This document shows positions 58,285 to 64,000 of a DNA stretch of 64,000 nucleotides, piece by piece. A program made the position numbers and the translations under genes. Under the pieces are notes generated by a model, which worked only from the letters and a program-made list of their open reading frames with translations, searched no databases and was not told the origin of the DNA. Each line of letters begins with the position of its first letter. The stretch's first letter is position 1. The DNA comes from Nocardioides xinjiangensis. Its GTDB lineage: Bacteria; Actinomycetota; Actinomycetes; Propionibacteriales; Nocardioidaceae. The stretch covers positions 1 through 64,000 of the forward strand of contig NZ_JAFMSY010000003.1 in the NCBI RefSeq assembly GCF_017916455.1. Reading direction: 5' to 3'.

Positions 58285-60324
58285 TTGCTCGAAGCGCTCG
58301 ACCCCGAGCAGCGACAGGTCGCCGAGGCGCTGCGCGGGCCGGTCCGCGTGCTCGCCGGCGCGGGCACCGGCAAGACCCGCGCGATCACGCACCGCATCGC
58401 CCACGGCGTGGCGCAGGGGGTCTACGCGCCGACCGAGGTGCTGGCCCTGTCGTTCACCACCCGCGCGGCCGGCGAGATGCGCGAGCGCCTCCGGGCCCTG
58501 GGCGCGCCGGGCGTGCAGGCGCGGACGTTCCACTCGGCCGCCCTGCGCCAGCTGCGGTTCTTCTGGCCGCGGGTCCACCACCGCGACCTCCCCGAGCTCG
58601 TGGAGTCCAAGCTCGGCATGCTGGCCCTCGCCGCGCGCCGCCAGCGGCTCGGCGTCGACCAGGCGACGCTGCGCGACCTCGCCAGCGAGATCGAGTGGGC
58701 CAAGGTCTCCAACGTCGCTCCCGACACCTACGCGGCGATCGCCCGGGCCCGTGGCCGGGCGGTGTCCGGCCTGGAGCCGGAGGTGGTGGCGCGCGCCTTC
58801 GAGGCCTACGAGGAGGTCAAGCGCGGCCAGGGCCGCATGGACATGGAGGACGTGCTCCTCCTCGGCGCCGGGCTGCTCGCCGACAACGAGGCGGTCGCGG
58901 CCCAGGTGCGCCGCCAGTACAAGTGGTTCGTCGTCGACGAGTTCCAGGACGTCTCACCGCTGCAGCACGCCCTGCTCGACCTCTGGCTGGGCGGGCGCGA
59001 CGAGCTCTGCGTGGTCGGCGACCCCGCCCAGACGATCTACTCCTTCGCCGGCGCCGACGCCCGCTACCTCCGCGAGTTCACGCAGCGGTTCCCGTCGGCC
59101 ACGAGCGTCGAGCTGGTCCGCAACTACCGCTCCACGCCCCAGGTCGTGGCGGCCGCCAACGAGCTGCTCGCCGGCACCCCGAGCAAGGGTGTCGACCTCG
59201 TCGCGCAGCGGCCCTCCGGTGCCGCCATCAGCTATCGCGAGGCGAGCGACGAGGTGGCCGAGGCGGAGGCCGTCGCCGACCGCGTGGCGGCGCTGCGGGC
59301 CGGGGGGACGCCGGCCAGCCGGATGGCCGTCCTGCTGCGCATCAACGCGCAGTCCGAGCGCTTCGAGGAGGCGCTCGCCGCGCGCGGCATCCCCTACGTC
59401 GTCCGCGGTGCGGCGCGCTTCTTCGACCGTCCCGAGGTGCGCCAGGCGATCACGCTGGTGCGAGGCGCGGCGCGCAGCGGGGAGGCCGACGGACCGGTGG
59501 CCGACGCGGTCGTGGCCGTCCTGTCCCAGATGGGGCACAGCAGCGACCCGCCCGAGGGCAGGGGAGAGGTCCGCAACCGCTGGGAGTCGCTGCAGGCGCT
59601 GGTCGACCTCGCCGCGGACTTCGGTCGTGAGCGACCCGACGCAGGCCTCGGCGACCTCGTCGACGACCTCGACCGACGTGCGAGCGAGCAGCACGCCCCG
59701 GTCGCCGACGCGGTCACCGTGGCCACCATCCACTCGGCCAAGGGCCTGGAGTGGGACGCCGTCTTCGTGGCCGGCATGCACGAGAAGATGATGCCGATCT
59801 CGCAGGCGCAGACCCCGGCGGAGGTCGAGGAGGAGCGCCGGCTGCTCTACGTCGCGATGACCCGGGCCCGCGACGAGCTCGCCGTCTCCTGGGCCGCGGC
59901 TCGCGAGCCCGGCGGCCGCCCCACGCGCGGCAGCTCCCCCTTCCTCGCGCCGCTGCTCGACGGCGCGCCCGGCGTGGCCGGGCAGCGCCGCGAGCGCAGC
60001 AGGCGCAACCGCTCGGCCCTGCACTGCCGCGAGTGCGGCAGGGCGCTGTCGACGGCGCAGGAGAAGAAGACCGCCCGGTGCGCCGGCTGTCCGGCGTCCT
60101 ACGACGAGGCCCTCTTCGAGCGGCTGCGCGAGTGGCGCCTGGCGCGAGCCGCCGAGGACAGCGTGCCGGCGTTCGTGGTGTTCACCGACGCGACGCTGCA
60201 GCTCATCGCCGAGCACGTGCCCTCCGACGTGAAGGCGCTGCGCGCGATCAGCGGCGTGGGCCCGAGCAAGATCGCCAAGTACGGCGACGAGGTGCTCGCC
60301 CTCGTGGCGGTCCAGACCAGTTGA
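58285..60324 (+). CDS. uvrD2: ATP-dependent DNA helicase UvrD2
   Basis: A 679-residue superfamily 1 helicase if started at TTG 58285, preceded by AGGAG eight bases upstream; in-frame starts at 58240, 58231 and 58207 would add 15 to 26 residues. Motifs: LAGAGTGKTRAI, DEFQDVSPLQ, GDPAQTIYSFAGAD, RNYRST, TIHSAKGLEWDAVF and YVAMTRARDEL. A tetracysteine region (CRECG and CAGCP) and a C-terminal HRDC domain (about 600-679, ALRAISGVGPSKIAKYG) identify UvrD2 rather than UvrD1. Role: DNA unwinding in repair. Confidence 0.93.
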   Translation: MLEALDPEQRQVAEALRGPVRVLAGAGTGKTRAITHRIAHGVAQGVYAPTEVLALSFTTRAAGEMRERLRALGAPGVQARTFHSAALRQLRFFWPRVHHRDLPELVESKLGMLALAARRQRLGVDQATLRDLASEIEWAKVSNVAPDTYAAIARARGRAVSGLEPEVVARAFEAYEEVKRGQGRMDMEDVLLLGAGLLADNEAVAAQVRRQYKWFVVDEFQDVSPLQHALLDLWLGGRDELCVVGDPAQTIYSFAGADARYLREFTQRFPSATSVELVRNYRSTPQVVAAANELLAGTPSKGVDLVAQRPSGAAISYREASDEVAEAEAVADRVAALRAGGTPASRMAVLLRINAQSERFEEALAARGIPYVVRGAARFFDRPEVRQAITLVRGAARSGEADGPVADAVVAVLSQMGHSSDPPEGRGEVRNRWESLQALVDLAADFGRERPDAGLGDLVDDLDRRASEQHAPVADAVTVATIHSAKGLEWDAVFVAGMHEKMMPISQAQTPAEVEEERRLLYVAMTRARDELAVSWAAAREPGGRPTRGSSPFLAPLLDGAPGVAGQRRERSRRNRSALHCRECGRALSTAQEKKTARCAGCPASYDEALFERLREWRLARAAEDSVPAFVVFTDATLQLIAEHVPSDVKALRAISGVGPSKIAKYGDEVLALVAVQTS

Positions 60325-60500
60325 GGGGTCCGGACCGGGCGTGCAGGCGGCCGTCCGGCGCTCTGCAGAAGTTTTTTCATGTAATGGCCACTAAATCGTT
60401 TGCCCCTGACGTACGCCGGGGTCTAACGTTCCACTCACGACCCGCGCACTGGGATCGCTGACAACGATCCGCGCCCGATGCCCCGAAGGAGGTGGCCCCC

Positions 60501-60686
60501 ATGGAGAACAACACGATGACGATGACGGCGTGGACGCCGTCCTTCGGCATGTCCACCCTCGGCCGCCCCTGCGCGTACACGCGCGCCCTCGGCGCCGGCG
60601 TGGTGGCTGTCCAGGGCGACGCCGCCGCCATCGTGCGCGTCAAGGGCGATTTCCCGGGTTCTCCCGCCTGGAGTCCGTCGAGCTAG
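60501..60686 (+). CDS. Upstream ORF of whiB7 (leader peptide)
   Basis: A 61-codon frame starting MENNTMTMTAWTPSFGMST and ending SPAWSPSS. A near-perfect ribosome-binding site AAGGAGG (60486-60492) lies eight bases before the ATG, stronger than that of most genes here. The stop (60684-60686) is 29 bases before the terminator stem. Its last codons cover the first arm of the antiterminator. Upstream ORFs of this kind control whiB7 in mycobacteria and streptomycetes, so translation of this frame probably senses ribosome-targeting drugs. Confidence 0.8.
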   Translation: MENNTMTMTAWTPSFGMSTLGRPCAYTRALGAGVVAVQGDAAAIVRVKGDFPGSPAWSPSS

Positions 60687-60717
60687 GTCACAACCTCGCA
60701 CCGGCAGCCTCCAGGCC
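60667..60717 (+). promoter_or_regulatory. whiB7 antiterminator hairpin
   Basis: GCCTGGAG (60667-60674, inside the last codons of the upstream ORF) pairs with CTCCAGGC (60710-60717). The second arm overlaps the first three bases of the terminator stem, so the two hairpins exclude each other. Confidence 0.7.
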
Positions 60718-60756
60718 GCGGAACCCGAACCCGGGATCCGCGGCCTTTCTGTTTGT
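60715..60756 (+). terminator. Intrinsic terminator (attenuator) in the whiB7 leader
   Basis: GGCCGCGGA (60715-60723) pairs perfectly with TCCGCGGCC (60738-60746), followed by TTTCTGTTTG. It is the most classical intrinsic terminator in the window and lies between the upstream ORF and whiB7. Confidence 0.85.
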
Positions 60757-60798
60757 CCGTCACACCCGCGATCAGGTCAACGAGGAGGAGGTGAACAC

Positions 60799-61179
60799 AT
60801 GACCATCAGCGTTCTCGACCGCCGAGCTGCCGACGTCACGCCCGAGCTGGAGCCCCAGGCCCCGCTCGGAGCCCTGCACGACGCAGCTGCCGAGGTGGAT
60901 GAGGAGTTGCTGCCCTGCCGCGTCAACGACGCAGAGCTGTGGTTTGCCGAGTCCCCCGCGGACGTGGAGCACGCCAAGGCCCTCTGCACCGACTGCCCCG
61001 TGCAGGCGCTGTGCCTCGACGGAGCCCTCGAGCGGCGTGAGCCGTGGGGCGTCTGGGGAGGCGAGCTCTTCCTCCAGGGCGTGGTGATCCCGCGCAAGCG
61101 GCCGCGAGGCCGGCCCCGCAAGTCCGAGCAGGTCGCCGTACAGGCCAGCCAGGACCAGAAGGACGGGGCAGCCGCGTAG
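60799..61179 (+). CDS. whiB7: WhiB7 transcriptional activator
   Basis: A 126-residue WhiB protein with four cluster cysteines (Cys40, Cys63, Cys66, Cys72), the turn GVWGGEL (84-90) that contacts sigma factor and the C-terminal AT-hook RGRPRK (103-108) unique to WhiB7. It activates intrinsic antibiotic-resistance genes together with the vegetative sigma factor. The start follows GAGGAGGAGG. Regulation by the leader attenuator and by autoactivation at the AT-rich promoter is inferred. Confidence 0.95.
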   Translation: MTISVLDRRAADVTPELEPQAPLGALHDAAAEVDEELLPCRVNDAELWFAESPADVEHAKALCTDCPVQALCLDGALERREPWGVWGGELFLQGVVIPRKRPRGRPRKSEQVAVQASQDQKDGAAA

Positions 61180-61226
61180 GCGCCACCGCGAACCCGACTC
61201 CACCGAGGAAACACAGGAAAACATCG

Positions 61227-61421
61227 ATGAAGACCTACCGGAACGGAAGCACCGACATGAATCTCATGCACGAAGAACTCGCACGCGCGCAAATGTCCGC
61301 GCGCCTGGGAGAGGCGCACGAACTGCGACGCGGCCACCAGCTGGCCCTGGCCCGTCGGATGAGCCGCAAGGCCGAGCAGGCCGCGCAGCAGGCGCGTCTC
61401 GCACTCGCCCGCGCGATCTGA
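61227..61421 (+). CDS. Small basic protein downstream of whiB7
   Basis: A 64-residue protein, highly helical and Arg/Ala/Gln-rich (HELRRGHQLALARRMSRKAEQAAQQARL). ATG 61227 follows AGGAAA; an internal ATG at 61257 (MNLMHEELARAQ) may be the true start. Similar short basic proteins lie near whiB7 in related genomes, but I do not recognise a named family. It ends 49 bases before a strong terminator and could be co-transcribed with whiB7. Confidence 0.6.
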   Translation: MKTYRNGSTDMNLMHEELARAQMSARLGEAHELRRGHQLALARRMSRKAEQAAQQARLALARAI

Positions 61422-61470
61422 TCGATCCCCCTCTGGGGGAGGCTCTCGCCCTGATCGCGGGTGAGCACAG

Positions 61471-61513
61471 CACGAGCCGGTACGTCGTCACGGTGGCGAC
61501 GTACCGGCTCGTG
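61471..61513. terminator. Perfect 17-bp hairpin terminator
   Basis: CACGAGCCGGTACGTCG (61471-61487) pairs perfectly with CGACGTACCGGCTCGTG (61497-61513) around a nine-base loop. TCGATTTCG follows. It ends the whiB7 transcription unit. Confidence 0.85.
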
Positions 61514-61549
61514 TCGATTTCGGCGCGCGGCCCAACCGGTCGTCAGGAG

Positions 61550-61562
61550 TAGCCTTCGAGGC
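61550..61562 (+). promoter_or_regulatory. Leaderless -10 box, zinc-ribbon gene
   Basis: TAGCCT (61550-61555) ends seven bases before the GTG at 61563. Confidence 0.55.
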
Positions 61563-61730
61563 GTGAGCGAGCCCGTGACGTGCGACTTCTGCGGCACGCA
61601 GGCACCCGAGGCCGAGACCCTGACGTGGACGACGGCGGTCGAGAACGGCCGGAGGCGGTCCTTCTGCGACACCTGCTCGCGCAGCCACCTGCGCGCGATG
61701 GAGAGCAAGCTCGACAGCGAGTGGTGGTGA
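61563..61730 (+). CDS. Small zinc-ribbon protein
   Basis: A 55-residue protein with CDFCGTQ near the N terminus and CDTCSRSH in the middle, giving two CxxC knuckles, then a short helix ending SEWW. It resembles free-standing zinc ribbons of actinobacteria. Function unknown. It is convergent with the leader-binding-like gene at 61747. Confidence 0.75.
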   Translation: MSEPVTCDFCGTQAPEAETLTWTTAVENGRRRSFCDTCSRSHLRAMESKLDSEWW

Positions 61731-61746
61731 CCCCGTCCGGGACGGC

Positions 61747-62295
61747 TCACCCGAGGTCGAACCACGCACACCCGCAGTAGGGGTGCCGCTGCCAGCGGCG
61801 GGCGGTGGGCAGCGGCTCGTGGTCGTGGCGCCACGACGTGAGCCACGAGTGCGGCGGCTCGCCCCGGCCCCACGCCACCAGGTCGCGGGCGGCGGCGCCG
61901 GCGGCGAGGGCCAGCAGTGGGGGCGGCAGGTGGTCCGTGCAGGTGCGGTCGCCCTCGTCGAGCACGGCCGCGGCCACGCACCGTGCGCACGGCCCGATCC
62001 CGGGTGCGGCCCAGGGGCCGACCTCGACGGCCCAGGGACGCACGGCGACGAGCAGGTGGGGCAGCGAGGCGACGCTCCAGTCGTCGATCCTCGCGGAGAC
62101 GAGGCGGCCCGGCGTCACCGCGACGCCGACGGCCGCGGCGTCGTCCACCACGACCCCGGCGGCGGCCAGCGCGCCGACCACGGGCCGGTGCCACACGTCC
62201 GGGCAGTCGAGCTGCGCGCGCAGCGGGGCGGAAGGGGCGGAGCCGGTCATGAGCCGAGGCTGCCACGCGCCCCGGTCGGCCGGGGCGTCGTCCAC
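61747..62295 (-). CDS. TOMM leader-peptide-binding-like protein
   Basis: A 182-residue protein (GTG 62295; ATG 62250 would give 167 residues). VGPWAAPGIGPCARC, CTDHLP and the final RRWQRHPYCGCAWFDLG resemble the E1-like leader-binding proteins that partner YcaO cyclodehydratases, which carry a CxxC plus CxC zinc site and a VGPFVVPG-like strand. Relatives occur beside whiB7 in other actinobacteria without a biosynthetic cluster. The protein is shorter than canonical partners and no precursor gene is nearby, so function is uncertain. Confidence 0.6.
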   Translation of the reverse strand: MDDAPADRGAWQPRLMTGSAPSAPLRAQLDCPDVWHRPVVGALAAAGVVVDDAAAVGVAVTPGRLVSARIDDWSVASLPHLLVAVRPWAVEVGPWAAPGIGPCARCVAAAVLDEGDRTCTDHLPPPLLALAAGAAARDLVAWGRGEPPHSWLTSWRHDHEPLPTARRWQRHPYCGCAWFDLG

Positions 62296-62320
62296 AGGGG
62301 ACGCGGCCGGCGGGAAAGCA

Positions 62321-62353
62321 GCGGCGGCGCCACCCGATGGGTGACGCCGCCGC
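62321..62353 (-). terminator. Hairpin after the DUF5679 gene
   Basis: GCGGCGGCG-C-CACCC (62321-62335) pairs with GGGTG-A-CGCCGCCGC (62339-62353) with one mismatch and a three-base loop. On the minus strand it lies 22 bases past the DUF5679 stop and is followed by TGCTTTCCC. Confidence 0.7.
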
Positions 62354-62375
62354 GGATCAGCTCACGGGGTGAGGC

Positions 62376-62534
62376 TCACGCCTTGCCGAGGATCCGGTTC
62401 AAGTTGGTGCCGCAGACCGGGCAGACGCCCTTGGCCATCTTGGTGCCCTTGTCGTTGACCTTGATCTCGCCCTCCGCCTCGCGCTTCTCCTTGCACTTGA
62501 CGCAGTAGAACTCGCCGCTCCAGGTCTCCGCCAT
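62376..62534 (-). CDS. DUF5679 small zinc-ribbon protein
   Basis: A 52-residue protein, MAETWSGEFYCVKCKEKRE at the start and CPVCGTNLNRILGKA at the end, with two CxxC pairs (Cys11/Cys14 and Cys38/Cys41). It matches DUF5679, a small conserved actinobacterial zinc ribbon. ATG 62534 is preceded by AAGGAGG. Probably a nucleic-acid- or protein-binding knuckle; role unknown. Confidence 0.88.
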   Translation of the reverse strand: MAETWSGEFYCVKCKEKREAEGEIKVNDKGTKMAKGVCPVCGTNLNRILGKA

Positions 62535-62726
62535 GACGGCCTCCTTGCTTGTTTCTTCGTGGTCGTCGCGACGGGGTTGTCGAAGGGGAAGCCCGCCGGG
62601 GAGCGCCGGCGGTCGCCGGTGCTCCGTCGGAGACCCTACGCCACGCGTGGCGCACGCTCACGCACCACACGCGCTGAGCGTGAATCCGCCTGCTCCTACG
62701 CTCAGCGCCATCAGTACCCTCGGCGC
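62535..62726. promoter_or_regulatory. Divergent DUF5679/crotonase promoter region with two palindromes
   Basis: The minus-strand -10 box TAGGGT (complement of 62633-62638) for DUF5679 abuts a perfect 14-bp palindrome CGCCACGCGTGGCG (62639-62652). An 11-bp perfect inverted repeat, GCGCTGAGCGT (62671-62681) with ACGCTCAGCGC (62698-62708), covers the -35 region of the crotonase gene, whose -10 box TACCCT (62715-62720) is six bases before the ATG. Confidence 0.6.
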
Positions 62727-63533
62727 ATGCCAGAGACCCCGCCGGACCTCGTCCACCTGCGCCTCGAGCGGCCCTCCGAGGGGGTCGCCCTGCTCACGCT
62801 CGACAACCCCGACATGCGCAACGCGATGAGCGAGGAGATGACCTCCTCCTGGGTCGCCGCCGTCGACGCGCTCGCCGCCGACCGGTCGGTCCGCGCGGTC
62901 GTCGTCACCGGCGAGGGCAGCGCCTTCTGCTCCGGCGGGGACACCTCCTGGATCGCCAGCGAGCCCGACGCCGGGGTCGACCACCTCCGCTCGCGGATGC
63001 TGCCGTTCTACCGCGCCTGGCTCTCGCTCCGCCGGCTGGAGGTGCCCACGATCGCCGCGGTCAACGGGCCCGCGATCGGCGCCGGCCTGTGCCTGGCGCT
63101 GGCCTGCGACATCCGCTACGCCGCCGAGGGGGCGCGGCTCGGCGTGCCGTTCACCAGGCTGGGGATGCACGCCGGCATGGCGGGCACCTACCTGCTGCCC
63201 GACGTCGTCGGGCCGGCGCACGCGCGCGATCTGCTGCTCACCGGCCGGGTGGTCGACGCCGACGAGGCGCTGCGGCTCGGGCTGGTCTCCCGGGTGCTCG
63301 GAGCCGGGTCGTTCCTCGAGAAGGTGCTCGCGACGGCGTCCGACGTCGCCGCGACCGCCCCGATCGCGGCGCGGCTGACCAAGGTGGCCCTCGCCGGCGG
63401 CGGGCACGCCGACCTCGAGTCCGCCCTGCAGTGGGAGGCGCTCGCCCAGCCGGTCACGCTCGCGACCGCCGACCTGCAGGAGGGCATCCGGGCGGCGAGG
63501 GAGAAGCGCCCGCCGCGCTTCCGCGGCCGCTGA
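62727..63533 (+). CDS. Enoyl-CoA hydratase/isomerase-family (crotonase-fold) protein
   Basis: A 268-residue crotonase. The oxyanion-hole segments AFCSGGD and NGPAIGAGLCLALACDIRYA and the RLGMHAGMAGTYLLP loop are present. The two glutamates used by hydratases are missing: the GGGxE position reads GAGLC and the QPE position reads VPF. It binds an acyl-CoA but should catalyse another reaction, such as isomerisation, thioester hydrolysis or ring cleavage. The start is ATG 62727, leaderless. Confidence 0.88.
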   Translation: MPETPPDLVHLRLERPSEGVALLTLDNPDMRNAMSEEMTSSWVAAVDALAADRSVRAVVVTGEGSAFCSGGDTSWIASEPDAGVDHLRSRMLPFYRAWLSLRRLEVPTIAAVNGPAIGAGLCLALACDIRYAAEGARLGVPFTRLGMHAGMAGTYLLPDVVGPAHARDLLLTGRVVDADEALRLGLVSRVLGAGSFLEKVLATASDVAATAPIAARLTKVALAGGGHADLESALQWEALAQPVTLATADLQEGIRAAREKRPPRFRGR

Positions 63534-63831
63534 TCCGCCGCGGCGCGGAAGAAGGGCCCCGCAGCCGACCACGCCTGCCTTCCCCTGCCGGCGTCGAGGG
63601 ACCGCGGGGCCCGTCTGCTGCGCAACGCTAGGGCCGTGCCCGCGGGCGGTCAACACATCAGTGTCCACCCCTGTGGACAGACCTGTGGATGCTGTGGGGA
63701 CGGCATCCCGGGGGCCGTGGAGGACGCGGTCGGCCGTGGGGAGGACCCTGTGGGCGACATCGCCGGCCCCGCGCCGTACTGTGCCGGTGACCAGCGGCTT
63801 CGGCACCGCAGGCCCTGTGGAGGAGAAGAAC
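63534..63831. other. Intergenic region before the PHP gene
   Basis: About 300 bases. GGGCCCCGC (63554-63562) pairs with GCGGGGCCC (63604-63612) over a 41-base loop, a possible terminator for the crotonase gene. A cluster of CTGTGGA words (63669-63720) includes a 19-base stretch also present at 32274. TACTGT (63777-63782) is a possible -10 box for the downstream gene. Confidence 0.5.
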
Positions 63832-64000
63832 GTGAGCGAAGACGGCGGCGACGTCCAGCCCGCACGCGGACCCGTCGCCACGCTGCGGCGCATCGCGTTC
63901 CTCATGGAGCGCCAGCGCGAGGAGACCCGCCGGATCGAGGCGTTCCGCAAGGCCGCCCGCACGATCCTGCCGCTTCCCGAGGACGAGGTACGCCGGCGCG
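63832..64000 (+). CDS. PHP-domain protein, 5' part (runs off the window)
   Basis: The frame starts at GTG 63832, preceded by GGAGGAG, and stays open to the end of the window. The translated part (LRRIAFLMERQREETRRIEAF and LPLPEDEV) matches the N-terminal helical segment of actinobacterial PHP-domain phosphoesterases related to the polymerase X C-terminal region. The catalytic domain lies beyond 64000, so activity cannot be judged. Confidence 0.7.
   Translation, partial: MSEDGGDVQPARGPVATLRRIAFLMERQREETRRIEAFRKAARTILPLPEDEVRRR

Larger units (their letters stand above)
60325..60798 (+). promoter_or_regulatory. whiB7 promoter and regulatory leader
   Basis: A 474-base region with no large gene. 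AT-rich DNA at about 60370-60397 precedes TTGCCC (60400-60405), an 18-base spacer and TAACGT (60424-60429), the expected WhiB7/SigA promoter layout (AT-rich block next to -35). The transcript would have a leader of about 360 bases, containing the upstream ORF, antiterminator and terminator listed below. Confidence 0.75.

Noticed and set aside
1..64000. tRNA, rRNA, insertion sequence or prophage genes
   Set aside because: I found no CCA-ended cloverleaf, ribosomal RNA sequence, transposase, integrase or phage structural gene.

Overview
The window is chromosomal DNA of a very G+C-rich actinobacterium. Codon third positions are almost all G or C, GTG starts are common, and many genes have a TANNNT -10 box six or seven bases before the start codon, which points to leaderless transcripts. 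WhiB7, mycoredoxin-1, AdnA/AdnB, UvrD2 and MoeZ are actinobacterial hallmarks. The gene content resembles Nocardioides and relatives (Nocardioidaceae), but genus is an inference. I saw no tRNA, rRNA, transposase, integrase, prophage gene or CRISPR array.

Backbone. Two blocks follow the order I know from the Mycobacterium tuberculosis Rv3213c-Rv3197A neighbourhood: ParA-like, DEAD-box helicase, ferritin-like protein, DUF3107, TetR, MoeZ and an MGMT-like protein (4.7-17.4 kb), then AdnA, AdnB, NudC, mycoredoxin, UvrD2 and WhiB7 (48.8-61.2 kb). The second block is a DNA-repair, redox and antibiotic-stress neighbourhood. Between the blocks lies about 31 kb of accessory metabolism.

Left end (0.1-4.6 kb): a small nucleotide-sugar-like protein, a small membrane protein, a soluble PAS-PAS histidine kinase facing a PAS-ANTAR RNA-binding regulator, and a short-chain dehydrogenase. 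At 7-18 kb come a GlsB-type stress membrane protein, DUF3107, TetR, a secreted M6 metalloprotease, MoeZ, a MoxR/DUF58/DUF4129 membrane operon, an alkyltransferase-like DNA-damage protein and an acyltransferase.

Accessory metabolism (18-48.8 kb). A PucR regulator is divergent from an allH-fdrA-allG operon (oxamate-carbamoyltransferase family). These are followed by a dimethylargininase, a uracil/xanthine permease translationally coupled to a three-subunit molybdenum hydroxylase, CoxG and an amidase, then a hydantoinase A/B operon. A carbamate kinase and a barbiturase/cyanurate-hydrolase family enzyme lie at 46.7-48.8 kb. Together these could import uracil, oxidise it to barbiturate, open the ring to ureidomalonate and recover the carbamoyl group as carbamoyl phosphate and ATP. 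This pathway is inferred and may be undescribed. Inside the same region sit a sugar-type ABC transporter divergent from an isolated YcaO protein, a degenerate polysaccharide-deacetylase-like gene and a large secreted metzincin-like protease.

Right end (48.8-64 kb). AdnAB ends at a striking array of five imperfect-palindrome hairpins (four on an exact 72-bp period) that runs into the 3' end of deoD. The whiB7 gene has a 5' leader with a well-translated upstream ORF, an intrinsic terminator and a mutually exclusive antiterminator, readable directly in the sequence. The window ends inside a PHP-domain gene.
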